From Ectothiorhodospiraceae bacterium 2226 (GTDB lineage: Bacteria; Pseudomonadota; Gammaproteobacteria; GCA-013348725), in NCBI GenBank assembly GCA_013348725.1, contig CP054689.1, forward strand, positions 2,042,501-2,106,500: a stretch of 64,000 bases of DNA. The letters are read 5' to 3'. A program made the translations under genes and the position numbers. Positions 43,734 to 54,796 of the stretch are shown in pieces. The notes under the pieces were generated by a model. The model saw only the letters and a list, made by a program, of their open reading frames with translations. It did not search any database and had not been told where the DNA came from. How positions within the stretch are numbered: position 1 is the first letter of the stretch; each line of letters starts with the position of its first letter.

Positions 43734-43869
43734 GCAGTCGGATCACGTTGCGAAGTGCGGCGTGTGTGCCCAGTGAGGCCGATTTCGTCATTAGGGCGGA
43801 GGAGACTTCTGTCTCGCGGGCGTGGGCAAGTCCGGAGTCGCAGTTGTTCAGCGCCTTAGTAGTTCGAGC

Positions 43870-43891
43870 GCTATCATGGGCCCATGATAGC
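43870..43891 (+). repeat. perfect 22-bp palindrome over the SAM-hydrolase start codon
   Basis: GCTATCATGGG followed directly by its reverse complement CCCATGATAGC. The start codon ATG 43884-43886 lies in the right arm. It could be an operator or a hairpin hiding the start; TATCAT in the left arm resembles a -10. Confidence 0.8.
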
Positions 43892-44609
43892 CCTGTTCAC
43901 CGACTTCGGCGTGGCGGGCCCCTACGTGGGGCAGGTCAAGGCCGTGCTCTATCAGCAGGCGCCGGGGGTGCCGGTGCTGGATCTGTTCGCGGACGCGCCT
44001 GCGTTCCGTCCGCGGGCGGCGGCGCATCTGCTGGCTGCGTACGCACCGGCGCTGCCGCTCGATGCGGTATTGCTGTGCGTGGTCGACCCGGGCGTGGGCG
44101 ACCCGGGGCGTCGGGCGGTGGTGCTGCGCGCCGGGGGGCGTTGGTTCGTCGGCCCCGACAACGGCCTGTTCGACGTCGTGGCCGCGCGTGCGGGCCGCGC
44201 CGCCTGGTGGACCATCAACTGGCGCCCGGGCAAGCTCTCGGATTCGTTCCACGGGCGTGACCTGTTCGCGCCGGTTGCGGCGCTCCTCGCGCGCGGGGCG
44301 CCGCCGCCGGGCGAGGTACTGGAACGCACGGTGCCCGTCGAGGCGGGGGCGGACCTGTGGGAGGTGGTGTACGTCGACCACTATGGCAATGCCATCACCG
44401 GGATCCGCGCGCAAAGGTGCGCCGCAGGCGCGAGATTGCGGGTCGGCGGGCGTACGCTCTCGGGGGCGCGCACCTTCTGCGACGTGCCGGTGGGCGAGGC
44501 GTTCTGGTACGTCAACGCCAACGGGCTGGTCGAGATCGCGGTGAATCAGGGGTCGGCCGCCCGCGTGCTGGGGCTGGAGGTGGGGGCGCAGGTGGGGTTG
44601 ATGGCCTAG
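43884..44609 (+). CDS. SAM hydroxide adenosyltransferase (DUF62)
   Basis: 241 aa, relative of fluorinase and chlorinase SalL. The hydrolytic members convert S-adenosylmethionine to adenosine and methionine with water as nucleophile. Family motifs are present in order: LFTDFG (Asp7) at the N-terminus, VVDPGVGDPGRR, GPDNGLF, FHGRDLFAP and VDHYGNAITGI before the C-terminal beta-barrel. Halogenase-specific insertions are not seen, so the hydrolase reading is preferred. No Shine-Dalgarno; the start lies in a 22-bp palindrome. It is convergent with the minus-strand small gene at 44685. Confidence 0.9.
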   Translation: MIALFTDFGVAGPYVGQVKAVLYQQAPGVPVLDLFADAPAFRPRAAAHLLAAYAPALPLDAVLLCVVDPGVGDPGRRAVVLRAGGRWFVGPDNGLFDVVAARAGRAAWWTINWRPGKLSDSFHGRDLFAPVAALLARGAPPPGEVLERTVPVEAGADLWEVVYVDHYGNAITGIRAQRCAAGARLRVGGRTLSGARTFCDVPVGEAFWYVNANGLVEIAVNQGSAARVLGLEVGAQVGLMA

Positions 44610-44684
44610 CGACGGCGCGGCGTAGGGAGTCGTACCACGAGGGACCGGTGAGTGCGCACCGACGCACTAGCCGACCGTAGGAAA

Positions 44685-44959
44685 TTAATCGCTGCGCCGG
44701 CGTAGCAGGGGCAGTTCGTGGCGGCGGGCGTTGGCGGCGAGAAAACTCGCGCGGCCGGGTTCGGTGCGTTCGAGGTCCTCGCGGCATTCGGAGGGCTCGC
44801 CGAGCACCGCGGCGAGGAACACCTCCAGCTCGCGCGGGTCCACCTTGATGCGCCCGAACGGGGTTTTGTCGCCGCGCGCCCAGAACAGCACGGGATCGAG
44901 GCGCAGGGCCTGCACCCGCGGGTCGGCGAACCAGGCCACCAGTTTCTGCTCCAAGGCGC

Positions 44960-44963
<4 letters not shown>
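44685..44963 (-). CDS. small conserved protein, paralog of 4741-5040
   Basis: 92 aa, minus strand. [27 protein letters not shown] and PLLRRRS match in order the protein encoded at 4741-5040, with the same spacing except a gap of about four residues, so both belong to one unnamed family. No membrane segment or signal. The start ATG overlaps the uvrA stop (ATGA), so it is the second gene of a uvrA operon. A longer frame to 45071 was rejected because it is inside uvrA. Function unknown. Confidence 0.85.
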
Positions 44964-47812
<2,849 letters not shown>

Positions 47813-47841
47813 GCGGTACCCGGCTCCAGAAGCAACCTGAT

Positions 47842-47871
47842 AATATACGCCGCTTCGGCGAAGCCGCGCAA
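47842..47871 (-). promoter_or_regulatory. sigma-70 promoter of uvrA
   Basis: Read on the minus strand: TTGCGC, 18 bp, TATATT, about 30 bp before the uvrA ATG. The spacer holds an inverted repeat GCTTCG-n-CGAAGC (47852-47864) that could be an operator. No CTGT-n8-ACAG box is present. Confidence 0.5.
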
Positions 47872-47889
47872 AACTACACCCCAATCCTC

Positions 47890-49284
47890 ATGAGATCCCA
47901 CGGCGGTTCCCCCGACAGCGACAGCATGAGCCCCTACGAACGCCGCGCCGCTCTCGGTCTGGGGGGTATTTACGCGCTGCGCATGCTGGGCCTGTTCCTG
48001 ATCCTGCCGGTCTTCGCGCTCTACGCCGAAGACCTGCACGGCGTCACGCCGTTCCTGGTCGGTATGGCCATCGGCGTCTACGGCCTCACCCAGGCCGTGT
48101 TCCAGATCCCTTTCGGCCTGCTGTCGGATCGGGTGGGGCGCAAGCGCGTGATCGTGCTCGGGTTGTTGATTTTCGCGCTGGGCAGCGTGGTCGCCGCGCT
48201 GGCGGATACCATCTGGCTGGTGATCTTCGGCCGTGCCCTGCAGGGGGCGGGCGCGGTCGCCGCTGCGCTCATGGCGCTCGCCGCAGACCTCACCCGCGAG
48301 GAGCAGCGGGTGAAGGCGATGGCCATCATCGGCGCGAGTATCGGCACATCCTTCGCCGCGGCCATGGTGCTGGGGCCCGTGCTCGGCGCCTGGATCGGCG
48401 TGCAAGGGATCTTCTGGACGACCGCGGCGCTCGCGCTGCTCGGGATCGGGGTGCTCTACGTGGTGGTGCCCGCGCCCCCGGTATCGCGCGTGCACGCCGA
48501 TGCGCAAACCGTCCCGGCCCAACTCGGCCAGGTGCTGCGCGCGCCCGAGCTGCTGCGCCTCGACGCCGGAATTCTGCTGCTGCACCTGATTCTCACCGCG
48601 AGCTTCGTGGTTATCCCGCTGGTGTTGCGTGACACCGTGGGCCTGCCCGCGGCGCAGCATTGGCAGGTGTACCTCGGGGTCATGGTGCTGTCGCTGGTGG
48701 CAATGGTGCCGTTCGTGATCGTCGCCGAGCGCAAGCGCCGGCTGAAACAGTTCTTCCTCGGCGCCATCGTGCTGCTCGGCGTGGCCCAGCTGGGGCTGGC
48801 GGTGATGCCGAGCACCTTGCTGACGATGTTCGTATTGCTGTGGCTGTTCTTCGCCGCCTTCAATTTGCTGGAAGCTTCCCTGCCCTCCTTGATCGCCAAG
48901 ATCGCGCCGGCTCAGCACAAGGGGAGCGCGATGGGTGTGTACACGAGCTCGCAGTTCCTGGGGGCCTTTCTCGGCGGCGCGCTGGGCGGGTCGCTGTATG
49001 GCGCCGTGGGGGCGCAGGGTGTGTTCCTGGCCTGCGCGGGGCTGGCCTTGCTGTGGCTCGCGCTGGCCGCCGGCATGGCCGACCCGCGTTACCTATCCAG
49101 TCAGTTGCTGCGGGTCGGCGCGCTCAGCGATGCCGAGGCCGCGGCTCTGGTGAGGCGCCTGCGCGCGGTGGCGGGGGTCGCCGAGGCCGTGATCCCGCCC
49201 GGCGACGAGGTGGCGTACTTGAAAGTCGATCGTCATAGGCTCGATCAGCAGGCATTACAGCGGATAGCGTCGGAACGGGGCTGA
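47890..49284 (+). CDS. YajR-type MFS transporter with C-terminal ferredoxin-like domain
   Basis: 464 aa, twelve hydrophobic segments. Similar to E. coli YajR from PYERRAALGLGGIYALRMLG on: IGVYGLTQAVFQIPFGLLSD with MFS motif A (DRVGRKR), ALQGAGAVAAALMAL and MGVYTSSQFLGAFLGGALGG. After the last span about 70 soluble residues (VGALSDAEAAALVRRLRAV to VAYLKVDRH) correspond to the YAM domain of YajR. Substrate unknown. ATG 47926 is an alternative start since neither has a clear Shine-Dalgarno. Divergent from uvrA; ssb follows after 147 bp. Confidence 0.88.
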   Translation: MRSHGGSPDSDSMSPYERRAALGLGGIYALRMLGLFLILPVFALYAEDLHGVTPFLVGMAIGVYGLTQAVFQIPFGLLSDRVGRKRVIVLGLLIFALGSVVAALADTIWLVIFGRALQGAGAVAAALMALAADLTREEQRVKAMAIIGASIGTSFAAAMVLGPVLGAWIGVQGIFWTTAALALLGIGVLYVVVPAPPVSRVHADAQTVPAQLGQVLRAPELLRLDAGILLLHLILTASFVVIPLVLRDTVGLPAAQHWQVYLGVMVLSLVAMVPFVIVAERKRRLKQFFLGAIVLLGVAQLGLAVMPSTLLTMFVLLWLFFAAFNLLEASLPSLIAKIAPAQHKGSAMGVYTSSQFLGAFLGGALGGSLYGAVGAQGVFLACAGLALLWLALAAGMADPRYLSSQLLRVGALSDAEAAALVRRLRAVAGVAEAVIPPGDEVAYLKVDRHRLDQQALQRIASERG

Positions 49285-49431
49285 GGCGGGATTGCCCGCA
49301 CGCGCCGCCTCCGCTAGGCTAGCGTAGCTCGGCCCGCCTCGGCGGTGCCGAGCGCTGAGCCTTATCGGGCTCGCGACCCAGATTCAGGGCGGGCGTCACG
49401 ACCCGCCGTCACGCTCCTCGGGAGGCCACTC

Positions 49432-49908
49432 ATGGCACGCGGTATCAACAAAGTCATTCTCGTCGGCAATCTGGGGGCGGATCCGGAGACGCGCTACATG
49501 CCCAGCGGTGGTGCGGTCACCAACGTGCGCCTCGCCACCTCGGAGAGTTGGAAAGACAAGCAGACCGGCGAGCAGCAGGAGCGCACCGAGTGGCACCGCG
49601 TGGTGTTCTTCAACCGCCTGGCCGAGATTGCGGCCGAGTATCTGCGCAAGGGATCGCAGGTCTATATCGAAGGCAGCCTGCGCACGCGCAAGTGGCAGGA
49701 TAACGACGGCAAGGACCGCTACAGCACCGAGATCGTCGCCAGCGAGATGCAGATGCTCGGTGGCCGTCAGGGCAGCGGTGGCGGTGGCGGTGGCTTCGGC
49801 GACGAGGGCGATTTCGGTGGCGGCCGCAGCAGCAGCAGCGGTCAGGGTCGGCGCGAGGCGCCCGCGGCCAGCAGCACGCCCGATTTCGACGACGACATCC
49901 CGTTCTAA
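49432..49908 (+). CDS. ssb: single-stranded DNA-binding protein
   Basis: 158 aa. OB fold at 1-110 ([40 protein letters not shown]), then a Gly/Ser/Arg-rich linker, and the acidic tip DDDIPF that recruits repair and replication partners. GGAGG 7 bp before the ATG sets the start; the 29 upstream codons of the frame were dropped. The uvrA-MFS-ssb neighbourhood is conserved in gammaproteobacteria. Confidence 0.97.
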   Translation: MARGINKVILVGNLGADPETRYMPSGGAVTNVRLATSESWKDKQTGEQQERTEWHRVVFFNRLAEIAAEYLRKGSQVYIEGSLRTRKWQDNDGKDRYSTEIVASEMQMLGGRQGSGGGGGGFGDEGDFGGGRSSSSGQGRREAPAASSTPDFDDDIPF

Positions 49909-49939
49909 GAACAGAATTGGCCGGCGCAGCCGGGGGAGG

Positions 49940-49961
49940 GCTCGGCCCCGCGGGGCCGAGC
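49940..49961 (+). terminator. 22-bp palindrome behind ssb
   Basis: GCTCGGCCCCG followed by its reverse complement CGGGGCCGAGC, 31 bp after the ssb stop. As RNA it folds to a GC-only stem; no T tract, so termination is only likely. Confidence 0.5.
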
Positions 49962-50124
49962 ACAGTCCGCCCGAATCGCCGTTTCGGACACCCGGATTGA
50001 ACCGCGCCATGGACGGCGCCGAGCCGCACCCATCCGGCGGCGGGCTCGCGCGCATCTAAACTGCGGTTGACACCTTGAACCCACAGCGTGCGTGCGGACG
50101 CTCCCGCGCGCCATGGAGTTGCTC

Positions 50125-50727
50125 ATGTCCCCGTTGGTTTGGTTGTTGATGCTGGTCCTGATCGCGGCAGCCGGTGCGGCCGGCTACTACTTCGGTCGCA
50201 CGAGTTCCGATCAGACGCGCCGGGTACAGCGCCTGGAGCAGGACCTGGAGCATGCGCAGGCCGATCTCGCCCGTTACCAGGAGGAGGTGACGCGCCATTT
50301 CGGCAAGACCGCTCACCTGTTCAACAACCTGACCTCCACCTACCGCACCCTGTACGAACACCTGGCCTTGGGTTCGCACATCCTGACCAAGGGCGACACG
50401 CCGCGCTTGGAGGGCGAGGTCCCCAAAGGGGAGTTGGCCGAAGAGCCTCTGGAGGCCGATGCCGAACGCCTGCCGCCTGAGCCTTGGGCGGATGGCGGGC
50501 GTGAGGGGATGGCCCCGGATGAGGCCGAGGCCGTCGAGCGTCCCCTCGAGAGCGAGGCGGTCGGGCAGGAGGCGCGGGACGCCGCACCGCCGCCCCCTGA
50601 CACCGACGAGGTGGCGGCGCCCACGTCGCCCGCCGAGGAAGGCGAGGTGCCGCGTCCGGCGGATGCGAAGCCCGCCGAGCAGTCGGAGGAGTCGACAAGG
50701 CCCTCAGCCGCACAGCGAACCCCCTGA
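50125..50727 (+). CDS. YhcB-like (DUF1043) membrane protein
   Basis: 200 aa. One N-terminal membrane span (PLVWLLMLVLIAAAGAAGYY), then a coiled coil (RRVQRLEQDLEHAQADLARY) and the family core EEVTRHFGKTAHLFNNLTST, as in E. coli YhcB/ZapG, a cell-envelope and division-associated protein. The remaining 100 residues are an acidic Pro/Glu/Ala-rich tail with no counterpart in E. coli. Start ATG 50125 is chosen because GGAG stands 6 bp before it; ATG 50113 is possible. Convergent with the Usp gene. Confidence 0.85.
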   Translation: MSPLVWLLMLVLIAAAGAAGYYFGRTSSDQTRRVQRLEQDLEHAQADLARYQEEVTRHFGKTAHLFNNLTSTYRTLYEHLALGSHILTKGDTPRLEGEVPKGELAEEPLEADAERLPPEPWADGGREGMAPDEAEAVERPLESEAVGQEARDAAPPPPDTDEVAAPTSPAEEGEVPRPADAKPAEQSEESTRPSAAQRTP

Positions 50728-50798
50728 CCGGCGAGCGAGACCCGCCACACCCTCCGGATCCAGCCGCGCGCGTACCCGCCGGACGCGGCGCCTCGTCT

Positions 50799-51674
50799 TC
50801 ACTGCGGCTGCGCGGGCACCGTCAGCACCGGGCACTTCGCCTCGCGGACCAAACGTTCCAACGTCGCACCGGCGACCGCGCGCGCCATGGTCCCCTTGGG
50901 CCTGCCGCCCAGCACCAGCAGGTCCACGTCTTCGCGCGCGGCCCATTCCACGAGGCGCTGATCGGCGGCCCCCGCCTCGACCACGACGTTAACCGCCCCC
51001 AGTTCCTTGAGGTCCGGGGGCACGGTCGCCAATAGCCGCTGTTCCAGCGCCTCCATCAAGATCTGTTCGTAGTGCTGGCGCACGCCGGTACTGACGCCAT
51101 GCAGGACATGCAACAGTGTGAGGCGGGCGCCATGGCGCGCCGCGAGCCCGAGGGCTGCCTCCAGCACGGCGGCTTCCGGCTCGAGCGGGAAGTCCACCGC
51201 GGCCACCACGTGTGCGAGCCGACTGCGCGCACGCTGAGCCTCCGGCTCGGTGAGGGTGAGGATGGGCATCGGCAGGGCGCGTAGCAGCCCCTCGGCGGTC
51301 GAGCCGAGCACCCAGCGCCGGAAGCCGTGGCGGCCGTGCGTGGCCATCACCACCAGGTCGGCTTTCCACTCCGCTGCGGCGTGGCGCAGCTCCTCGACCA
51401 CCGGACCTTCGTGCAGCAGAGGCTCGAGGTCCACGCCCGCGTCGGCGTAGCGCTCCTGGGCGCGGCGCATGCGTGCCTGCGCCTCGCCCCGCATCATGGT
51501 GTAGAAGCGGTTGAGGTCGAGCGTGTCGGCGTAGGCGCCGCCTGCATTGGCGTAGACGGTGTGCATCAGGCCGATGCGCGCGCCTAGACGTTTCGCCAGG
51601 TCGATCGCGTAGGCCGTGGCCGCGTCCGAGGCGGGGCTGAAATCCACGGGACAGAGTATGCGTTCTACCTTCAT
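50799..51674 (-). CDS. tandem universal stress protein
   Basis: 291 aa, two UspA domains. Domain 1 begins VERILCPVDFSPASDAATAY and ends with the ATP-binding pattern GRHGFRRWVLGS (G-x2-G-x8-GS), so it likely binds ATP. Domain 2 begins HVVAAVDFPLEPEAA and has GRPKGTMARAVAGAT, a related but less exact loop. Such UspE-like tandem proteins respond to oxygen limitation and stress. An FNR-like site (51845-51858) lies 171 bp upstream. A good Shine-Dalgarno is not visible. Confidence 0.92.
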   Translation of the reverse strand: MKVERILCPVDFSPASDAATAYAIDLAKRLGARIGLMHTVYANAGGAYADTLDLNRFYTMMRGEAQARMRRAQERYADAGVDLEPLLHEGPVVEELRHAAAEWKADLVVMATHGRHGFRRWVLGSTAEGLLRALPMPILTLTEPEAQRARSRLAHVVAAVDFPLEPEAAVLEAALGLAARHGARLTLLHVLHGVSTGVRQHYEQILMEALEQRLLATVPPDLKELGAVNVVVEAGAADQRLVEWAAREDVDLLVLGGRPKGTMARAVAGATLERLVREAKCPVLTVPAQPQ

Positions 51675-51940
51675 GTCGGTTCCTCGCGCACGGCGAAGTC
51701 AGTGGCCTGGTCGCCCCCCTCGGCCCGAGCCGACGCTTCGCCGCGCATAGCGCCGTACCTCCAAGCTTAGAGGCCGCAACCGTTGCCTGCTCCGGCGGGC
51801 CTTGCGACGCCGGTTCAAGTTACAGTCGCATCATGTCTTTCAAATTGACGTCCATCAAGCGGCCCCCGCACCCTAGCCGCGGTCGCGCAGATCGTGGTCT
51901 CATGAGCGGGCGGTGAGTGCGATAAGTAGGGAGTCCGGCG
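51675..51940. other. divergent spacer between Usp and permease genes
   Basis: 266 bp without a convincing gene. It holds an imperfect palindrome around AAGCTT (CCTC at 51758, GAGG at 51770) and an FNR-like box. Both flanking genes are transcribed away from it, so it should contain both promoters; I see no consensus -35/-10 pair. Confidence 0.5.
51845..51858. promoter_or_regulatory. FNR/Anr-like site
   Basis: TTGACgtccATCAA differs from the FNR/Anr consensus TTGATnnnnATCAA at one position. It lies between the divergent usp and permease genes; usp genes are common FNR/Anr targets. A weak TAACTT sits at a suitable distance on the minus strand. Confidence 0.4.
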
Positions 51941-53005
51941 GTGGTGATCGTGTTGTATCAGATACTGGAGGTCGCGCTAACGGCGGCGCCATGGTTGCTG
52001 TTGGGGCTGTTGGCGGCGGGCATGATCAAGGGCTTGCTGCCGGAGTCCGCGCTCCGGCGGTGGCTCGGCGGCAGCGGGCTGAGCCCCATTGCGCGCGCCG
52101 CCGTGATCGGTGCGCCGCTGCCGCTGTGCTCCTGCGGCGCCATCCCCACCGCGCTCGCGTTGCACCGCGGCGGCGCGGGGCGCGGCCCGACCACGGCCTT
52201 TCTGATCGGCACGCCCGGGATCGGTGTCGATTCGGTCGCCATCACCTACGCCTTACTCGGCCCCTTCATGGCGCTGGCGCGTGCGCTCGGCGCCGTGGCC
52301 ACCGCGCTGGCCACCGGCCTGCTGGTGGCGACGAGCCCCGCGCGTCCCGCCGCCGCGGCGCCGGCCGCGGACAGCGGGTGTAGCGGGGGCAGTTGCGGCG
52401 CCGGGAGCTGCGGCGCGCCCGCTCCCGGGGCGCCGCCAGCGCCGCCGGGTGTCGTGGCGCGTTTGCGCGCGGGGGTAGTGTATGCCTACACCGACGTGCT
52501 GGACGACATCAGTCTGTGGCTGCTGGCGGGTCTCCTCGTGGCCGGTGTGCTGATGGCGCTGGTCCCGCCCCAGGCGCTGGCGACCTATGCCGGCGGCCCC
52601 GCGGCCATGCTGCTGATGGCCGTGATCGGCATTCCCCTGTACATCTGCGCCACGGCCGCCACGCCCATCGGGGCCGCCATGTTGGTGGCCGGCGTCTCGC
52701 CGGGCACCGTGCTGGTGTTCCTGCTCGCCGGTCCGGTGACCAGCCTCGCCACGCTGGGTGCGGTGCGGCGCGAGATGGGCAGTGCGGTGCTGGTGCGCTA
52801 CCTTGTCGGTATCGTGGTGAGCGCCATCGCGCTCGGGTTGGTGGCCGATGCGCTGGTCGCGGCCGCGCAGGTGGACATCCCGCGCCAAGTCGCGGTGGCT
52901 CAGGAACTCCTGCCCAGGTGGCTGCAGGTCACGTCCCTCGTGCTGCTCGTGATGTTGGCGGTGCGGCCGGTGCGCCGCGCCGCGGGCCGCTTGTTGCCGG
53001 CCTGA
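51941..53005 (+). CDS. SO_0444/DUF318-type metal efflux permease
   Basis: 354 aa inner-membrane permease, about eight to ten spans in two halves. The first half has PLPLCSCGAIPTALALHRGG (Cys63, Cys65) followed by TAFLIGTPGIGVDS, the hallmark of DUF318/ArsP-like permeases, some linked to Cu/Zn or organoarsenical export. The two halves are joined by a Cys/Gly loop, CSGGSCGAGSC (Cys147, 152, 157), a probable metal-binding linker. GTG start after AGGGAG. The substrate is inferred from the neighbouring metal genes only. Confidence 0.85.
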   Translation: MVIVLYQILEVALTAAPWLLLGLLAAGMIKGLLPESALRRWLGGSGLSPIARAAVIGAPLPLCSCGAIPTALALHRGGAGRGPTTAFLIGTPGIGVDSVAITYALLGPFMALARALGAVATALATGLLVATSPARPAAAAPAADSGCSGGSCGAGSCGAPAPGAPPAPPGVVARLRAGVVYAYTDVLDDISLWLLAGLLVAGVLMALVPPQALATYAGGPAAMLLMAVIGIPLYICATAATPIGAAMLVAGVSPGTVLVFLLAGPVTSLATLGAVRREMGSAVLVRYLVGIVVSAIALGLVADALVAAAQVDIPRQVAVAQELLPRWLQVTSLVLLVMLAVRPVRRAAGRLLPA

Positions 53006-53045
53006 GGCGGCGACCGTCTTGACGCGTACCGGCGGCTGCGGCCTA

Positions 53046-53435
53046 ATGCCCGGCATGGAATGGTTCCGTCACCGCCTCCGGCCCTCCGCGCTGCGCCTTG
53101 TCGTCGCCTGCGCGTTGGCTCTGCTGTGGGCGCAGTTCGCGGGCATCCATGTGCATGGCGAGACCGAGGGCGCGGGCGCGCATGTGCATGTGGCGCAGGC
53201 CGCTCACCATGCGCACCATGCGCATCACGACCTCGCCGGCGAGGTGGATATCTCGCCGCTCGCGCTCGCCAAGCTGCTCCCGTCTGTGGACCTGCCGCTC
53301 GCACTGGTCACGGGCCTCCTCCTGTTGCTGCTGACGCCTGTGCTGCGCCGCGCGGCGTCGCCCGCGCGCAGCCGCTGGGGCTTACCTGCCCCGCCGTCCC
53401 ACCTCGCGCCCCCGCTGCGCGCCCCTCCCGCCTGA
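53046..53435 (+). CDS. His-rich small membrane protein
   Basis: About 129 aa (ATG 53046; ATG 53055 is also possible). One N-terminal span (ALRLVVACALALLWAQFAG), a periplasmic His-rich stretch (IHVHGETEGAGAHVHVAQA then HHAHHAHHD), a second span (LPLALVTGLLLLLLTPVL) and a Pro/Arg-rich tail. The histidines suggest binding of divalent metal, in line with the RND efflux genes 78 bp downstream. No family recognised; a TTG upstream at 53019 gives a longer frame but has no ribosome site. Confidence 0.7.
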   Translation: MPGMEWFRHRLRPSALRLVVACALALLWAQFAGIHVHGETEGAGAHVHVAQAAHHAHHAHHDLAGEVDISPLALAKLLPSVDLPLALVTGLLLLLLTPVLRRAASPARSRWGLPAPPSHLAPPLRAPPA

Positions 53436-53512
53436 TCTCCTGACGACCTGCCGCGCACGGCTGCGCGGCTTTGACGTTTTGTGCGTCGGCGCTCGCCGAC
53501 GGGGAGATCGAC

Positions 53513-54796
53513 ATGATCCTGATTGATGTGCGCCGCGTAGCGGTGCGGGGTGCCGTGGTGCTCGCCGGCCTACTGTGCGTGAGCGCAGCGGCGGCAGAGT
53601 GGACATTGGAATCGAGCATTGCGCGTGCGCTGGCGGTGGCGCCCGAGGTGGCGGCGGCCGCCGCCGGGCGCGAGGCGCAGCAGGGCGCCCTGCGCCAGGC
53701 CGGCGCCTGGCCCAACCCCTCGGTGGAACTGCGTGCCGACGACCGGCTCGCGCGCGAGCTCGGCGGCGGCGGGCGCGACCTGACCCAGATCGCGATCACC
53801 CAGCCGCTGCCGCTCGGGCGCATCAAGCCCCGGCAGGCGGTGGCGGCGGCCGGCGTGCGCGTCGCCGAGGCGGCGGAGCAGGCCGAACGCCTGGGGCTCG
53901 AGCGCCGCGTGGCCGAGGCCTTTCACCGCCTGCAGCGCGATCAGGCCCTGCTCGCGCTGGCGCGGGGCAACGCCGAGGACGCCGCGGCCTTTGCGCACGC
54001 GGGGGCGCGCCGCGCGGCGGCGGGCGACGTCTCCCGCCGCGAGGCATTGCGGCTGGAGGTCATGGCGGCGCAGGCGGCCCAGGCGGTGGAGCAGGCCGAG
54101 GGTGAGTGGGCCGAGTCGGCCTATGCGCTGGCCGCGTTGCTGGCGCTGGCCCCCGACGAACTTGGCGCGCTGGCGCCGCTCACCGTGCCGCCGCCGCCCG
54201 CGGCACTGGAGCACTTTGCCCAAGGCGCGGCGGACCACCCCAGCCTGCATCACGAGCAAGGCCGGCAGGCCGTGCTGACCGCCGAACGCGCCGTGGCCCG
54301 CGCCGAGGCCCTGCCCGGCGTCAGCCTGACCCTGTATCGCGAGCGGGACGTGTTCGCGGGTTCGCGCGAGCCGGTGACCGGCGCGGGCCTGACCGTCGAG
54401 CTGCCGCTGTGGGACCGGCGCGGCGGCCGTCGGGACGAGCTCGCGGCCCTGGGCCGCGCGCAGCGCGAACGCGTCCGCACGCTCGAGCGCGACTTGCAGG
54501 CCGAGCTGCGCGTGAGTCATCTGCATCTCACCCATCTCGTCGACCAAGCCCGGCACCATCGCGGCGCCGTGCTCGAGCCCGCGCGCGAGGTGCGCGCGCT
54601 CACCGAGCGCGGCTATCAGCGCGGCGAGGTGGATCTGCCCGCGCTGATCGACGCGGTGGAGACGGCGCGCGCCGCCGAGGGGCGTCAGCAACAACTGCTG
54701 GCCGACGCCTGGCTGGAACTTGCCGCCCTGCGCCATGCCGCGGGCGAGGCGCTCCATGCGGTTACGACAACTGATTTTGAGGAGGCCGGCCGATGA
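53513..54796 (+). CDS. czcC: CzcC-like outer-membrane efflux protein
   Basis: 427 aa TolC-family protein with a signal peptide (AVRGAVVLAGLLCVSAAAA|EW). Two OEP repeats of long helices rich in Ala, Glu and Arg: PEVAAAAAGREAQQGALRQA, then GAWPNPSVEL, and the second with VELPLWDRRGGRRDELAALG. It is the exit duct of the tripartite metal pump. ATG 53513 is chosen because GGGGAG is 6 bp upstream; the frame extends 14 codons further. Its stop overlaps the adaptor start (ATGA). Confidence 0.9.
   Translation: MILIDVRRVAVRGAVVLAGLLCVSAAAAEWTLESSIARALAVAPEVAAAAAGREAQQGALRQAGAWPNPSVELRADDRLARELGGGGRDLTQIAITQPLPLGRIKPRQAVAAAGVRVAEAAEQAERLGLERRVAEAFHRLQRDQALLALARGNAEDAAAFAHAGARRAAAGDVSRREALRLEVMAAQAAQAVEQAEGEWAESAYALAALLALAPDELGALAPLTVPPPPAALEHFAQGAADHPSLHHEQGRQAVLTAERAVARAEALPGVSLTLYRERDVFAGSREPVTGAGLTVELPLWDRRGGRRDELAALGRAQRERVRTLERDLQAELRVSHLHLTHLVDQARHHRGAVLEPAREVRALTERGYQRGEVDLPALIDAVETARAAEGRQQQLLADAWLELAALRHAAGEALHAVTTTDFEEAGR

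Noticed and set aside
43727-44260. 177-codon plus-strand ORF overlapping the SAM hydrolase start
   Set aside because: Out of frame with the DUF62 gene, Arg/Gly/Ala-rich shadow.
47813-47889. LexA box between uvrA and the MFS gene
   Set aside because: uvrA is an SOS gene in E. coli, but no CTGT-n8-ACAG pattern is present; only an unrelated GCTTCG/CGAAGC repeat.
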